64,000 nt of DNA, taken from NCBI RefSeq assembly GCF_036226465.1, contig NZ_CP108476.1:5456001-5520000 (forward strand), given 5' to 3'. The notes beneath the pieces were generated by a model. The model saw only the letters and a program-made list of their open reading frames with translations. It made no database searches and had not been told where the DNA came from. This document shows, piece by piece, positions 25,494 through 33,126 of this stretch (within the stretch, counting starts at the first letter, position 1; every line of letters starts with the position of its first letter). The stretch comes from Kitasatospora sp. NBC_01250. GTDB taxonomy: Bacteria; Actinomycetota; Actinomycetes; Streptomycetales; Streptomycetaceae. The position numbers and the translations under genes were made by a program.

Positions 25494-26610
25494 GCGACCT
25501 CCGGCCGAGATCGCGCAGCGGCAGGTCCAGGCCGATGCGCCCGCAGTACCAGCGCCAGAGCTCCTCGACCTCGGGCACGGAGAGCTGCACCTCGCCCGAC
25601 AGCAGCAGCCCCTGGCGGCCCGCGCAGCTCGCGACCTGCTGATGGAGCAGCCGTGCGCTGCGCCGGTCGGTGATCTCGACGGGCTCGCGCCGTCCGCCGG
25701 GACCGGGGAGAAGGACCGCCGCCGCCATGCGGCCCCCGCCGGAGGCGCCGCCGCTCAGCCGCACGTCAGCCGGTCGGAGGGCGACCACCTCGCGCACCGG
25801 CCGCCCGGTGTCGTGGATCAGCCGGAAGAGCAGCTGGTCCCGGATCGCGCGGCGCGGGATGGCCGCCAACACGCGGTCGGCGTCCGAGCGCTGCCGCAGG
25901 TGCAGCCACCGTCGCAGACCTCCGGCCGCCGTGGCGAGGGCGCCCCCGGAGAAGAGGCCAAGGCCGGGCAGGGTGCTGAACAGCCAGTGCAGGCCCTGCG
26001 AAAGGGTGTACGGCAAAGTGCGCCGGACCGTGACATCGAGGTCGACCGGCACCGTCGACAGGACGGTGTCCGAGTCGCCCAGATAGGTCTCCACGGCGAG
26101 GTGCAGGTGCGCGTCGCCGACCTGGTCCGCGTGGACGGAGAAGCTCCAGACTCCCGCGTTGCCCTGGCCGACGATGGTCTTGCGGCTGCTGTCCTGCGGC
26201 TTGCAGGTCAGGGGTTGCGAGCAGTCCAGCGTCACCGTGAGGTCGCTCCCGGTCGGCACGTTGCCGGGCGCGCCGACGGTGCCGCCGGGCGGCGTGGTCG
26301 GACGGGTGGACCTCTTCCCCATGTCGGTGACGGCCACCTCGAACTCGACCTCGGCGTTCGGGCTCAGCGTCTTCATGGCGGTGTACGACAGGGCTCCCAG
26401 ATCAAGTTCCTGCTGGGCCTGCTGAACACCCTGCGCATACTGCGCCAGGTTCACCGTTGGCCCCGGCGTCGTGCCGTTGCCGTTGCCGCGGTCGTCCTCG
26501 CCGCAACCCGCCGTCATCGTGGCGATCGTCAGTCCGATGAGGGCCGCGGCTAATCGCCTGACGAGTCGCAGCCGCACCTGCTGTGTCCGATCCACCGTCG
26601 GCCCCCTCAT
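25453..26610 (-). CDS. Lipoprotein with one membrane helix and a degenerate tyrosine-recombinase-like C-terminus
   Basis: The product is 385 aa. The N-terminus ends in a lipobox (TAGC, Cys 36) after a basic, hydrophobic signal. Residues 50-205 form an exported beta-rich region with two Cys (130, 136). One membrane helix (about 207-232) leads to a segment reading RRAIRDQLLFRLIHDTGRPV then REVVALRPADVRL. This closely resembles the start of a phage-integrase catalytic domain (RDxxLLxLLYxTGLRxxEA). The conserved catalytic Arg is replaced by Pro, and no HxxR or terminal Tyr is evident, so it cannot be an active recombinase. ATG 26610 or GTG 26595 (with GAGGGG) may be the start. Function is unknown. 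Confidence 0.68.
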   Translation of the reverse strand: MRGPTVDRTQQVRLRLVRRLAAALIGLTIATMTAGCGEDDRGNGNGTTPGPTVNLAQYAQGVQQAQQELDLGALSYTAMKTLSPNAEVEFEVAVTDMGKRSTRPTTPPGGTVGAPGNVPTGSDLTVTLDCSQPLTCKPQDSSRKTIVGQGNAGVWSFSVHADQVGDAHLHLAVETYLGDSDTVLSTVPVDLDVTVRRTLPYTLSQGLHWLFSTLPGLGLFSGGALATAAGGLRRWLHLRQRSDADRVLAAIPRRAIRDQLLFRLIHDTGRPVREVVALRPADVRLSGGASGGGRMAAAVLLPGPGGRREPVEITDRRSARLLHQQVASCAGRQGLLLSGEVQLSVPEVEELWRWYCGRIGLDLPLRDLGRRSLSGGSGTTRAPGG

Positions 26611-26697
26611 CGCCGTCCGTCCCCGCCCTGCGAACCTTAGTTACTGTTGGCACGTCAGTTCGCCTTGTTCCAAGGCACGGTCGGCAGCGGGTGCCGG

Positions 26698-27288
26698 TCA
26701 GCCCCGCTTCGTCAGGCTGACCGCGCCGGTGGCCGCCTGCCAGCGTCCGATGATCGCGTCCGCGGCCCGCATGAACTCCTCGCCGCCCGTATCGGAGAGC
26801 GGAGCGGGCAGGGTGAGCGCCTTCCCGTTCGTCAGCCGCACCCTGACCCGGTACGACTTGCTGCCGAAGTAGGTGCTGGTCGGCTTCGCCACCTGGATGT
26901 CCTCGATCCGCTCCCAGGGCACTGAGCGCCACCGCAGCGGCATCCAGGTGCGCAGGCCGGCGGCGGTGCTGATGGTGCGCGCCAGCACGAAGTTGACGCC
27001 GAGGGGCACGATCAGCAGCAGGGACATCCCCGTCGAGAGCACCTTGGCACTGCGCGCGTGCGGCCCGTGCCGCCCCTCGCGCCAGTGCTCCAGGAAGACG
27101 GCCCAGCCGTCGAGGAAGCTCACCAGGCAGAGCGAGGTGACGCCCCAGCCCGCGCAGACGCCCACGGCGAGCCAGCCCAGCAGTCGGCCCTCGGGCCGGT
27201 ATTCGATCTTCTCCACCAATTCATCATATTTTGTCCACGGGACTGGTCGGTGTCCGGCCGAGGTCCGGCCCCTTGACCCTCGTACCAC
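26698..27288 (-). CDS. PH-domain-type membrane protein
   Basis: The product of about 196 aa has two membrane segments (LLGWLAVGVCAGWGVTSLCLV and STGMSLLLIVPLGVNFVLA). A bacterial PH-like module follows: GLRTWMPLRWRSVPWERIED, IQVAKPTSTYFGSKSYRVRV and RLTNGKALTLPAPLSDTGG. Such proteins are common and uncharacterised. The start is doubtful: GTG 27288 has little support. GTG 27216, six bases after TATGAT, would give a leaderless shorter product that keeps both membrane segments. It lies just upstream of the lipoprotein gene on the same strand. Confidence 0.7.
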   Translation of the reverse strand: MVRGSRGRTSAGHRPVPWTKYDELVEKIEYRPEGRLLGWLAVGVCAGWGVTSLCLVSFLDGWAVFLEHWREGRHGPHARSAKVLSTGMSLLLIVPLGVNFVLARTISTAAGLRTWMPLRWRSVPWERIEDIQVAKPTSTYFGSKSYRVRVRLTNGKALTLPAPLSDTGGEEFMRAADAIIGRWQAATGAVSLTKRG

Positions 27289-27366
27289 CCGGGACGGCAG
27301 GCTGGGGGCCCACCGCCACTCCCGCCGCCGACCGGTGAGCCGGGCGGGCAGCCGGGCGCGAACGAA

Positions 27367-27405
27367 GCGGGGCCCGCCACACCTGCTCGGTGTGACGGGC
27401 CCCGC
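27367..27405. terminator. Hairpin between the chitinase and PH-domain genes
   Basis: GCGGGGCCCG and CGGGCCCCGC form a perfect 10-bp stem, with an inner ACACC/GGTGT stem. It follows the chitinase stop on the minus strand (stop at 27472) and is the likely chitinase terminator. Confidence 0.7.
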
Positions 27406-27471
27406 CCCGCGCTGTGGCCCCTCCCCCGAGGAGGCCTCAGCGCCGGAGAGTTGGCCGGTGGTCGTCGGGCG

Positions 27472-29049
27472 TCACGCCATGCCGTGCACGTGGTTGCCGA
27501 CGTTGGTGGAGAAGTCGTTGCCGTTCTTGGCGTCCCAGTTGGTCGACCAGGCCATCGCGCCGCGGATGGTGGGCCACTTGGCCGGCGGGACGAAGCTGCC
27601 GCAGTTGGTGCCGGTGGCCAGGCAGTCCAGCGCGTTGTTCACCACGGTCGAGTTGACGTAGCCGCCGCCCGCCGCCTGGCTGGAGGCCGGGACGCCCACG
27701 CCGACCTGCGCCGGGCTCAGGCCGCCCTGGATGTAGCTGCAGACCTGGCTGGTGATGAAGTCCTCGGTGCCCTGGTTGTAGACGCTGCCGTTGCAGCCGG
27801 GCATGCCGCCGGAGTTGTAGAACTGGGTGTTGACGACGGTCAGGATGTCCTTGACGTTCAGCGCCAGCTGGAAGTAGCCGCTGGTGGTGGTGTACATGTC
27901 CATCGTCTGCGGGGCCATGGTCAGGATGAAGCCGCTGCCGACCTTGCTCGCCAGGCTGTGCAGGCCCTGCGCCATGTAGGTCGGGTTGATCCCGTTCTCC
28001 AGGTCGATGTCGATCCCGTCGAACCCGTACTGCTGGATCAGCGCGTAGGCGCTGTTGGCGAAGTTGGTCGCGGAGGCCGCGTCGCCGACGGTGATCGCGC
28101 CGTTCTGACCGCCGACCGAGAGGACGACCTTCTTGCCGGCCGCGTGCTTGGCGGCGATGTCGGCCTTGAACTGGGCCGCGGTGTAGCCGCCGAGATTGGT
28201 GGCGAGGGTCGGGTCGATCGCGAAGGTGATCCCGCCGGGGGTGGTCGGGTCGGCGTTGGCGAACGAGACCGCGGTGATGTCGTAGTTGCTCTGGACGTCG
28301 GCGAGCTTCTGGTCGGTCGCGCCGTTGTCGAAGTCCTGCCAGTAGCCGGTGATGACGTGCTTGGGCAGGCTGCCACCCGGCGGGGGAGTCGGGGTGGGAG
28401 TGGGCGTCGGCGTGGGAGTCGGGGTCGGGGTCGGCGTGGGGGTGGGCGTGGGGGTCGGCGTCGGCGTCGGCGTGGGAGTGGGAGTCGGCGTGGGCGTGGG
28501 CGTCGGCGTCCCCGACCCGCCCGGCCCCGTCAGCGTGATGTCGTCCGCGCCGTACGCCGGCTGCCCGTACCACCCGTGCACGTACACCGTCAGGCTCGTG
28601 GTGTTCGCCCCGGTCGTGAAGGTGCTGCTGAGCTGGTTCCAGCCGCTCTGGCTCGACCAGCTGCTCGGGTCGCCGGCGGCACCCGTGCCGCTCGCGCCCA
28701 GGTACACGTACGACCCCTGCACCCACCCGGCCAGCGTGTAGCTGGAGTTCGGCTGCACCGAGACGGTCTGGCTGCACTGCGCGGTGTCCGAGCCGCTGGG
28801 CGTCGCCTGCAGCGCGCCGGTGCCGCTGTGGACGGGGGAGGAGACGACGCTCGCCCCGCTGGTGCAGGTCCAGCCGGCCAGGCCGGACTCGAAGCCGCCG
28901 TTGACGACCAGGTTGCCCACCGCCGCGCTGGCGCCACCGGCGAAGACCGCCAGGCCGGTGCCGGCCAGGGCGAGCGCGGTGGTGCCGGCGGCGAGCGCGG
29001 GCAGCGCCCGGCGGCGTCGGCGGTGGGTGGGGAGGACCGTACGGGCCAT
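27472..29049 (-). CDS. Secreted chitinase, family GH18, with N-terminal carbohydrate-binding domain
   Basis: The 525-aa enzyme has a Sec signal (RRRRR then ALAGTGLAVFAGGASA). A jelly-roll CBM-like domain (NLVVNGGFESGLAGW ... YGADDITLTG) is followed by a long Thr-Pro linker and a GH18 barrel from KHVITGYWQDFDNG. The catalytic motif DGIDIDLE is intact and preceded by VVLSVGGQNG. It hydrolyses chitin outside the cell, a bacterial ChiC/ChiD-like GH18. AGGAGAG precedes ATG 29049. Upstream lie a TTGACG box and a DasR-like site, consistent with induction by N-acetylglucosamine-derived signals. Confidence 0.95.
   Translation of the reverse strand: MARTVLPTHRRRRRALPALAAGTTALALAGTGLAVFAGGASAAVGNLVVNGGFESGLAGWTCTSGASVVSSPVHSGTGALQATPSGSDTAQCSQTVSVQPNSSYTLAGWVQGSYVYLGASGTGAAGDPSSWSSQSGWNQLSSTFTTGANTTSLTVYVHGWYGQPAYGADDITLTGPGGSGTPTPTPTPTPTPTPTPTPTPTPTPTPTPTPTPTPTPTPTPTPPPGGSLPKHVITGYWQDFDNGATDQKLADVQSNYDITAVSFANADPTTPGGITFAIDPTLATNLGGYTAAQFKADIAAKHAAGKKVVLSVGGQNGAITVGDAASATNFANSAYALIQQYGFDGIDIDLENGINPTYMAQGLHSLASKVGSGFILTMAPQTMDMYTTTSGYFQLALNVKDILTVVNTQFYNSGGMPGCNGSVYNQGTEDFITSQVCSYIQGGLSPAQVGVGVPASSQAAGGGYVNSTVVNNALDCLATGTNCGSFVPPAKWPTIRGAMAWSTNWDAKNGNDFSTNVGNHVHGMA
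28383..28512 (-). repeat. Hexanucleotide repeat encoding the (Thr-Pro)n linker of the chitinase
   Basis: About 130 bp of GG(A/C/G)GT(G/C)-type hexamers encode roughly 20 Thr-Pro pairs. Third positions vary, which suggests selection at protein level plus slippage. Linkers of this kind are flexible and may be glycosylated. Confidence 0.85.
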
Positions 29050-29180
29050 GACGAACTCTCCTGTGGGGCGGAGAGGGACCGCCGCGGTGGGGGTCGCGGC
29101 GGCCCCGCGTGGGGGAGGGAGGGAACCGCTCGAAGAGGGGGGAGACCAGGCAGTTGAACCCGCAACCGCTTGTCGAACAA

Positions 29181-29208
29181 GCTGGACTAGACCAATGGCA
29201 CGCGTCAA
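29181..29208 (-). promoter_or_regulatory. Chitinase promoter with DasR-like operator (dre)
   Basis: On the minus strand ATTGGTCTAGTCCAGC (29196-29181) matches 12 of 16 positions of the dre consensus ACTGGTCTAGACCACT bound by the GntR-family regulator DasR. TTGACG (29208-29203) lies just upstream, with CAGCTT as -10 at an 18-bp spacing, so the operator occupies the spacer and would block polymerase. The consensus is established knowledge; binding here is inferred. The rest of the 375-bp gap 29050-29424 holds the chitinase leader and the isoprenyl transferase promoter (TACGCT near 29351). Confidence 0.72.
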
Positions 29209-29424
29209 GGAGTCGACCCCCTGCTTACGCATTCTTTAAGGAATCGGAGACCTCGCCGTGTCCGCCTCGGAACGTGACCGTCACCACAGTGTCCGCATAC
29301 CTCCATGTCCCAGCCGACCTGCGGCTTTCCTCCTCCTCATCGAGCGGGAGTACGCTGCTCCAGGACCCGTGGCAGCCAGGGCCGGTCGGGGACAAAAGGG
29401 GTCAAGCTCGGAGGGGCTGAACGT

Positions 29425-30219
29425 ATGGGTCTGCGCGATCTCGTCGACCGCACACCAGGTCTGCGTACCGTCCTCGGCGGCATGTACCGCCTCTACGGCC
29501 AGCGGGTGGAGGCCCACCTCGGCCGCACCCCGCACCACGTCGGCGTGATCATGGACGGCAACCGCCGCTGGGCCAAGGCCGCCGGCGGCACCACGGTCTT
29601 CGGCCACCAGCGCGGCGCCGACAAGATCGCCGAGTTCCTCGGCTGGTGCGACGAGACCAACATCGAGGTCGTCACCCTCTGGATGCTCTCCACCGACAAC
29701 CTCAACCGCCCGCCCGAGGAGCTGGTGCCGCTGCTGGGCATCATCGAGGACGCGGTGACCGGGCTGGCCGAGGCCAAGCGGTACAAGGTCAACCCGATCG
29801 GCACCCTGGACCTGCTGCCCGGCAGGACGGCCGAGATCCTGAAGAACGCGGCCGCCGCCACCGAGCACCTCGAAGGCATCACGGTCAACGTCGCGGTCGG
29901 CTACGGCGGCCGGCACGAGATCGCCGACGCGGTCCGCTCGCTGCTCCAGGAGCACGCCGACCGGGGCACCACGATCGAGGAACTGGTCGAGATCCTGGAC
30001 GTCGAGCACATCGCCGAGCGCCTCTACACCAAGGGCCAGCCGGACCCGGACCTGGTGATCAGGACCTCCGGCGAGCAGCGGCTGTCCGGCTTCCTGCTCT
30101 GGCAGAGCGCGCACAGCGAGTTCTACTTCTGCGAGGCGTACTGGCCGGCCTTCCGCAAAGTCGACTTCCTGCGCGCCCTGCGCGCGTACGAACAGCGCCA
30201 CCGCCGCTACGGCGGCTGA
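29425..30219 (+). CDS. Isoprenyl (polyprenyl) diphosphate synthase, cis type
   Basis: The 264-aa cis-prenyltransferase of the UppS family shows the conserved HVGVIMDGNRRWAKAAG, GHQRGADK, then TLWMLSTDNLNRP, and near the end LVIRTSGEQRLSGFLLWQS with SEFYF. It condenses isopentenyl diphosphate units onto an allylic primer to make polyprenyl diphosphate carriers for wall synthesis. Streptomycetes carry two or more paralogues; the chain length of this one is unknown. GGAGGGG precedes ATG 29425. It lies upstream of phoH, separated by 234 bp. Confidence 0.93.
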   Translation: MGLRDLVDRTPGLRTVLGGMYRLYGQRVEAHLGRTPHHVGVIMDGNRRWAKAAGGTTVFGHQRGADKIAEFLGWCDETNIEVVTLWMLSTDNLNRPPEELVPLLGIIEDAVTGLAEAKRYKVNPIGTLDLLPGRTAEILKNAAAATEHLEGITVNVAVGYGGRHEIADAVRSLLQEHADRGTTIEELVEILDVEHIAERLYTKGQPDPDLVIRTSGEQRLSGFLLWQSAHSEFYFCEAYWPAFRKVDFLRALRAYEQRHRRYGG

Positions 30220-30453
30220 CCCGCGCGCCAGGGCGGTCCGGAACCCCACCCGTCCCTCCAGCCACGCCCAACAGCTCGTCAATAGCGCGTGACCACTGTC
30301 TGACGTTCATGAGAAGTGATCCAGCACTTCGTCTGTTCGGGCATGCCGGACGCTTCGTCAGGGAATAGACATGGCAGACCGGCACCCTGCCCATCGGGGT
30401 CGCGGGGGCCGGTGAGCCGCGGGTGACGCAGGGTCGCCCGCCCTGGAGGCCTA

Positions 30454-31788
30454 GTGGTCAGTACCAAGAGCCGCCGGACACCAGACCGGCGCACGTACGT
30501 CCTTGACACCAGCGTGCTTTTGGCCGACCCGCTCGCCATGACGCGCTTCGAGGAGCACGAGGTGGTGCTCCCGGTGGTCGTGGTCACCGAACTGGAGGCC
30601 AAGCGGCACCACCCCGAACTGGGCTACTTCGCCCGCCAGGCCCTGCGCCTGCTGGACGACTACCGGGTCCGCTACGGCCGACTCGACGAGCCCATCCCGG
30701 TGGGGGAGATCGGCGGTTCGATCCGGGTCGAGCTGAACCACTCCGACCCCTCCCTGCTGCCGGCCGGCTACCGGCTCGGCGGCGGCGAGGCGGACACCCG
30801 GATCCTCGCGGTCGCCCGCAACCTCCAGGCCGAGGGGTACGACGTCACCGTCGTCTCCAAGGACCTGCCGATGCGGATCAAGGCAAGTGCGGTCGGCCTG
30901 CTCGCCGAGGAGTACCGCGCGGAGCTGGCGATCACGTCCGGTTGGACCGGTATGTCCGAACTGCCGGTCTCCGGCGGCCAGGTGGACGAGCTCTTCGGCG
31001 CCCCGCACGACACCGCCGTGGACATCGACGGCGCCGAGGAGCTGCCGGTGCACACCGGCCTGGTGCTCAGCTCGGAGCGCGGCCGGGCGCTGGGTCGGGT
31101 CACCCACGACGGCCGCGTCAAGCTGGTGCGCGGCGACCGGGAGGCGTTCGGCCTGCGCGGGCGCAGCGCCGAGCAGCGGGTGGCGCTGGACGTGCTGCTC
31201 GACCCCGAGGTCGGCATCGTCTCGCTCGGCGGCCGGGCCGGCACCGGCAAGTCCGCGCTCGCGCTCTGCGCGGGCCTGGAGGCCGTGCTGGAGCGCCGGC
31301 AGCACCGCAAGGTGATGGTCTTCCGGCCGCTGTACGCGGTCGGCGGCCAGGAGTTGGGCTACCTGCCCGGCAGTGAGTCGGAGAAGATGAGCCCCTGGGC
31401 GCAGGCGGTCTTCGACACCCTGGGCGCGGTCACCACGCCCGCGGTGATCGAGGAGGTGATCTCCCGCGGGATGCTGGAGGTGCTGCCGCTGACCCACATC
31501 CGGGGCCGCTCGCTGCACGACGCCTTCGTGATCGTGGACGAGGCCCAGTCGCTGGAGCGCAACGTGCTGCTCACGGTGCTCTCCCGGATCGGCCAGGGCT
31601 CGCGGGTGGTGCTCACCCACGACGTGGCGCAGCGGGACAACCTCCGGGTGGGGCGCTACGACGGCGTGGTGGCGGTGGTGGAGAAGCTGAAGGGGCATCC
31701 GCTCTTCGCGCACATCACCCTTACGCGCTCCGAGCGCTCCCCGATCGCCGCCCTGGTGACCGAGATGCTGGAGGACATCCAGCCGTAG
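30454..31788 (+). CDS. PhoH family protein with N-terminal PIN domain (PhoH2 type)
   Basis: The 444-aa protein has an N-terminal PIN nuclease domain (TYVLDTSVLLADP, VVVVTELEAKR, GEADTRILAVARN, VTVVSKD) fused to a PhoH ATPase (GGRAGTGKSALALCAG Walker A, FVIVDEAQSLE Walker B, LTHDVAQRDNLRVG). PhoH2 proteins are RNA helicase/RNases related to stress and phosphate response. GTG 30454 has GGAGG seven bases upstream. It ends at a strong hairpin. The 234-bp upstream gap holds no further gene. Confidence 0.95.
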   Translation: MVSTKSRRTPDRRTYVLDTSVLLADPLAMTRFEEHEVVLPVVVVTELEAKRHHPELGYFARQALRLLDDYRVRYGRLDEPIPVGEIGGSIRVELNHSDPSLLPAGYRLGGGEADTRILAVARNLQAEGYDVTVVSKDLPMRIKASAVGLLAEEYRAELAITSGWTGMSELPVSGGQVDELFGAPHDTAVDIDGAEELPVHTGLVLSSERGRALGRVTHDGRVKLVRGDREAFGLRGRSAEQRVALDVLLDPEVGIVSLGGRAGTGKSALALCAGLEAVLERRQHRKVMVFRPLYAVGGQELGYLPGSESEKMSPWAQAVFDTLGAVTTPAVIEEVISRGMLEVLPLTHIRGRSLHDAFVIVDEAQSLERNVLLTVLSRIGQGSRVVLTHDVAQRDNLRVGRYDGVVAVVEKLKGHPLFAHITLTRSERSPIAALVTEMLEDIQP

Positions 31789-31811
31789 GCCCGCCGCGGC
31801 GCGCATGCGAA

Positions 31812-31855
31812 CGATCCGTCCGGTTCCTGGCCTATGTCCGGAACTGGGCGGATCG
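31812..31855 (+). terminator. Terminator of phoH
   Basis: CGATCCGTCCGGTTCC and GGAACTGGGCGGATCG pair over 16 positions with two G-T-type mismatches around a 12-nt loop, 23 bp after the phoH stop. Confidence 0.75.
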
Positions 31856-31891
31856 TCAGCACATCGGACCGGGTGCTGTCCGACGAACGGC

Positions 31892-32120
31892 CAATTCCCG
31901 CTCCAGGGGTGGATGTGAGCTTCGCCACGCAACCGGGAATTGCGCGCCGGCGTCCGGTTGCGGCATGGTGAGGTTTCTGTCAGGCCCCGCGTGCGGCCCG
32001 TTTGTTGGGCGTCAACTGAATATCGATGGTCCGTACGCCGCCCGAACTCCTTGCCCGCACCGGCTCGTCCGGCACCCGGGCACCGGGCCAGTGCCTCCCG
32101 TGACCAGCACAGGTGGAGGC
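31892..32120 (+). promoter_or_regulatory. Structured upstream region of the transglycosylase gene
   Basis: Within the 393-bp gap 31789-32181 are a perfect 9-bp stem CAATTCCCG/CGGGAATTG (31892-31900 with 31934-31942), a CCGG-CCCGGG-CCGG nest near 32069-32087 and GCCTCC/GGAGGC (32093-32098 with 32115-32120). Streptomycete muralytic genes often have c-di-AMP riboswitches here. The conserved ydaO signature segments were not found, so no riboswitch class is assigned. Confidence 0.35.
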
Positions 32121-32181
32121 CAGTGACCAGGGCATGTTGCGTCCTCACGGTCACGCGGGGGCGACGCTGGAAGGAAACCAT

Positions 32182-32940
32182 GTGACTCGGATCTCGGTCC
32201 GGGGAGTTGCTGTGGCCTCCGCCACCGCCGTCACCGCTGTCGGTGCCGTCGTGGGTGTGGCCTCGGGCAGCGAGGGCGCGACCCCCCAGTCGGTCGACGT
32301 CGCGGGAGCCACGCTCCTGGCCGACGTCCCGTCATCTGCCCAGGCGCAGGTCATCAGCGACAACTTCGCCGTCCAGTCCACGGCTCAGCAGCAGTCGGCC
32401 GACCTCGCGGCGCAGAAGGCCGCCCAGGAGGCCGCCCGCCTGAAGGCCGCTGCCGACGCGCAGGCCAAGGCCGACGCCGACAAGGCGGCCGCCGACGCCG
32501 CGGCCAAGGCGGCTGCCGACGCACAGGCCAAGGCCGCTGCCGATGCGCAGGCCAAGGCCGCCGCCCAGCAGGCGGCGCAGCAGGCCGCTGCCCGGGCGGC
32601 AGCCAAGTCGCAGCTCGCGGTCACCAACGACACCGCGACGGCGCCGGTCAGCGGCGGGTCGGCGCAGTCGATCGCGGCCAGCATGATGGACGCGTCGAGC
32701 TTCCAGTGCTTCAGCAACATCGTTTCGCGCGAGAGCGGCTGGGACTACACCGCGACCAACGCCGGCTCCGGCGCCTACGGCCTGGTGCAGGCGCTGCCCG
32801 GCTCCAAGATGGCCTCGGCCGGCTCGGACTGGCGCACCAACCCCGCGACCCAGATCAAGTGGGGCCTCGGCTACATGAACGACCGCTACGGCAGCCCGTG
32901 CGGCGCCTGGTCGTTCTGGCAGGCCCACAGCTGGTACTAG
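32182..32940 (+). CDS. Secreted lytic-transglycosylase-like (SLT/Rpf-like) wall hydrolase
   Basis: The 252-aa protein has a signal peptide (RGVAVASATAVTAVGAVVGV), a long Ala/Lys/Gln/Asp coiled-coil helix (about 55-145) and a compact C-terminal lysozyme-fold domain. The catalytic Glu is in FSNIVSRESGWDYTATN, followed by SGAYGLVQALPGSKM and IKWGLGYMNDRYGSPCGAW. This is the domain of streptomycete SLT/APF-like enzymes cleaving peptidoglycan glycans. The start is GTG 32182 behind AAGGAAA. Cys pairs in the last domain may form a disulfide. Regulation probably acts through the long leader. Confidence 0.88.
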   Translation: MTRISVRGVAVASATAVTAVGAVVGVASGSEGATPQSVDVAGATLLADVPSSAQAQVISDNFAVQSTAQQQSADLAAQKAAQEAARLKAAADAQAKADADKAAADAAAKAAADAQAKAAADAQAKAAAQQAAQQAAARAAAKSQLAVTNDTATAPVSGGSAQSIAASMMDASSFQCFSNIVSRESGWDYTATNAGSGAYGLVQALPGSKMASAGSDWRTNPATQIKWGLGYMNDRYGSPCGAWSFWQAHSWY

Positions 32941-33126
32941 ACCGCCGGCTCTTCCCGGACGCCCCTGGCCCCTCGGCCGGGGGCATCGGGCTTTCGGGGG
33001 CCTCCCGTTTGCCGCGCCGTCCGGCGATTCTCGAGCCCGGTGCGCCGAACGGGTGATCCAGGCGGGTAGCGTCATACCGCAGACCCGTGGCACGCGGCCA
33101 CGGCGCAAGCGGGAGGACGGACCTCG

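Noticed and set aside
28383..28512. CRISPR-like array
   Set aside because: The repeats are hexamers in frame with the chitinase linker (Thr-Pro), with no spacers.
31789..32181. ydaO-type c-di-AMP riboswitch upstream of the wall hydrolase
   Set aside because: The conserved segments around GAACCCG and CTAACC...GTAGGC expected for this class were not found.
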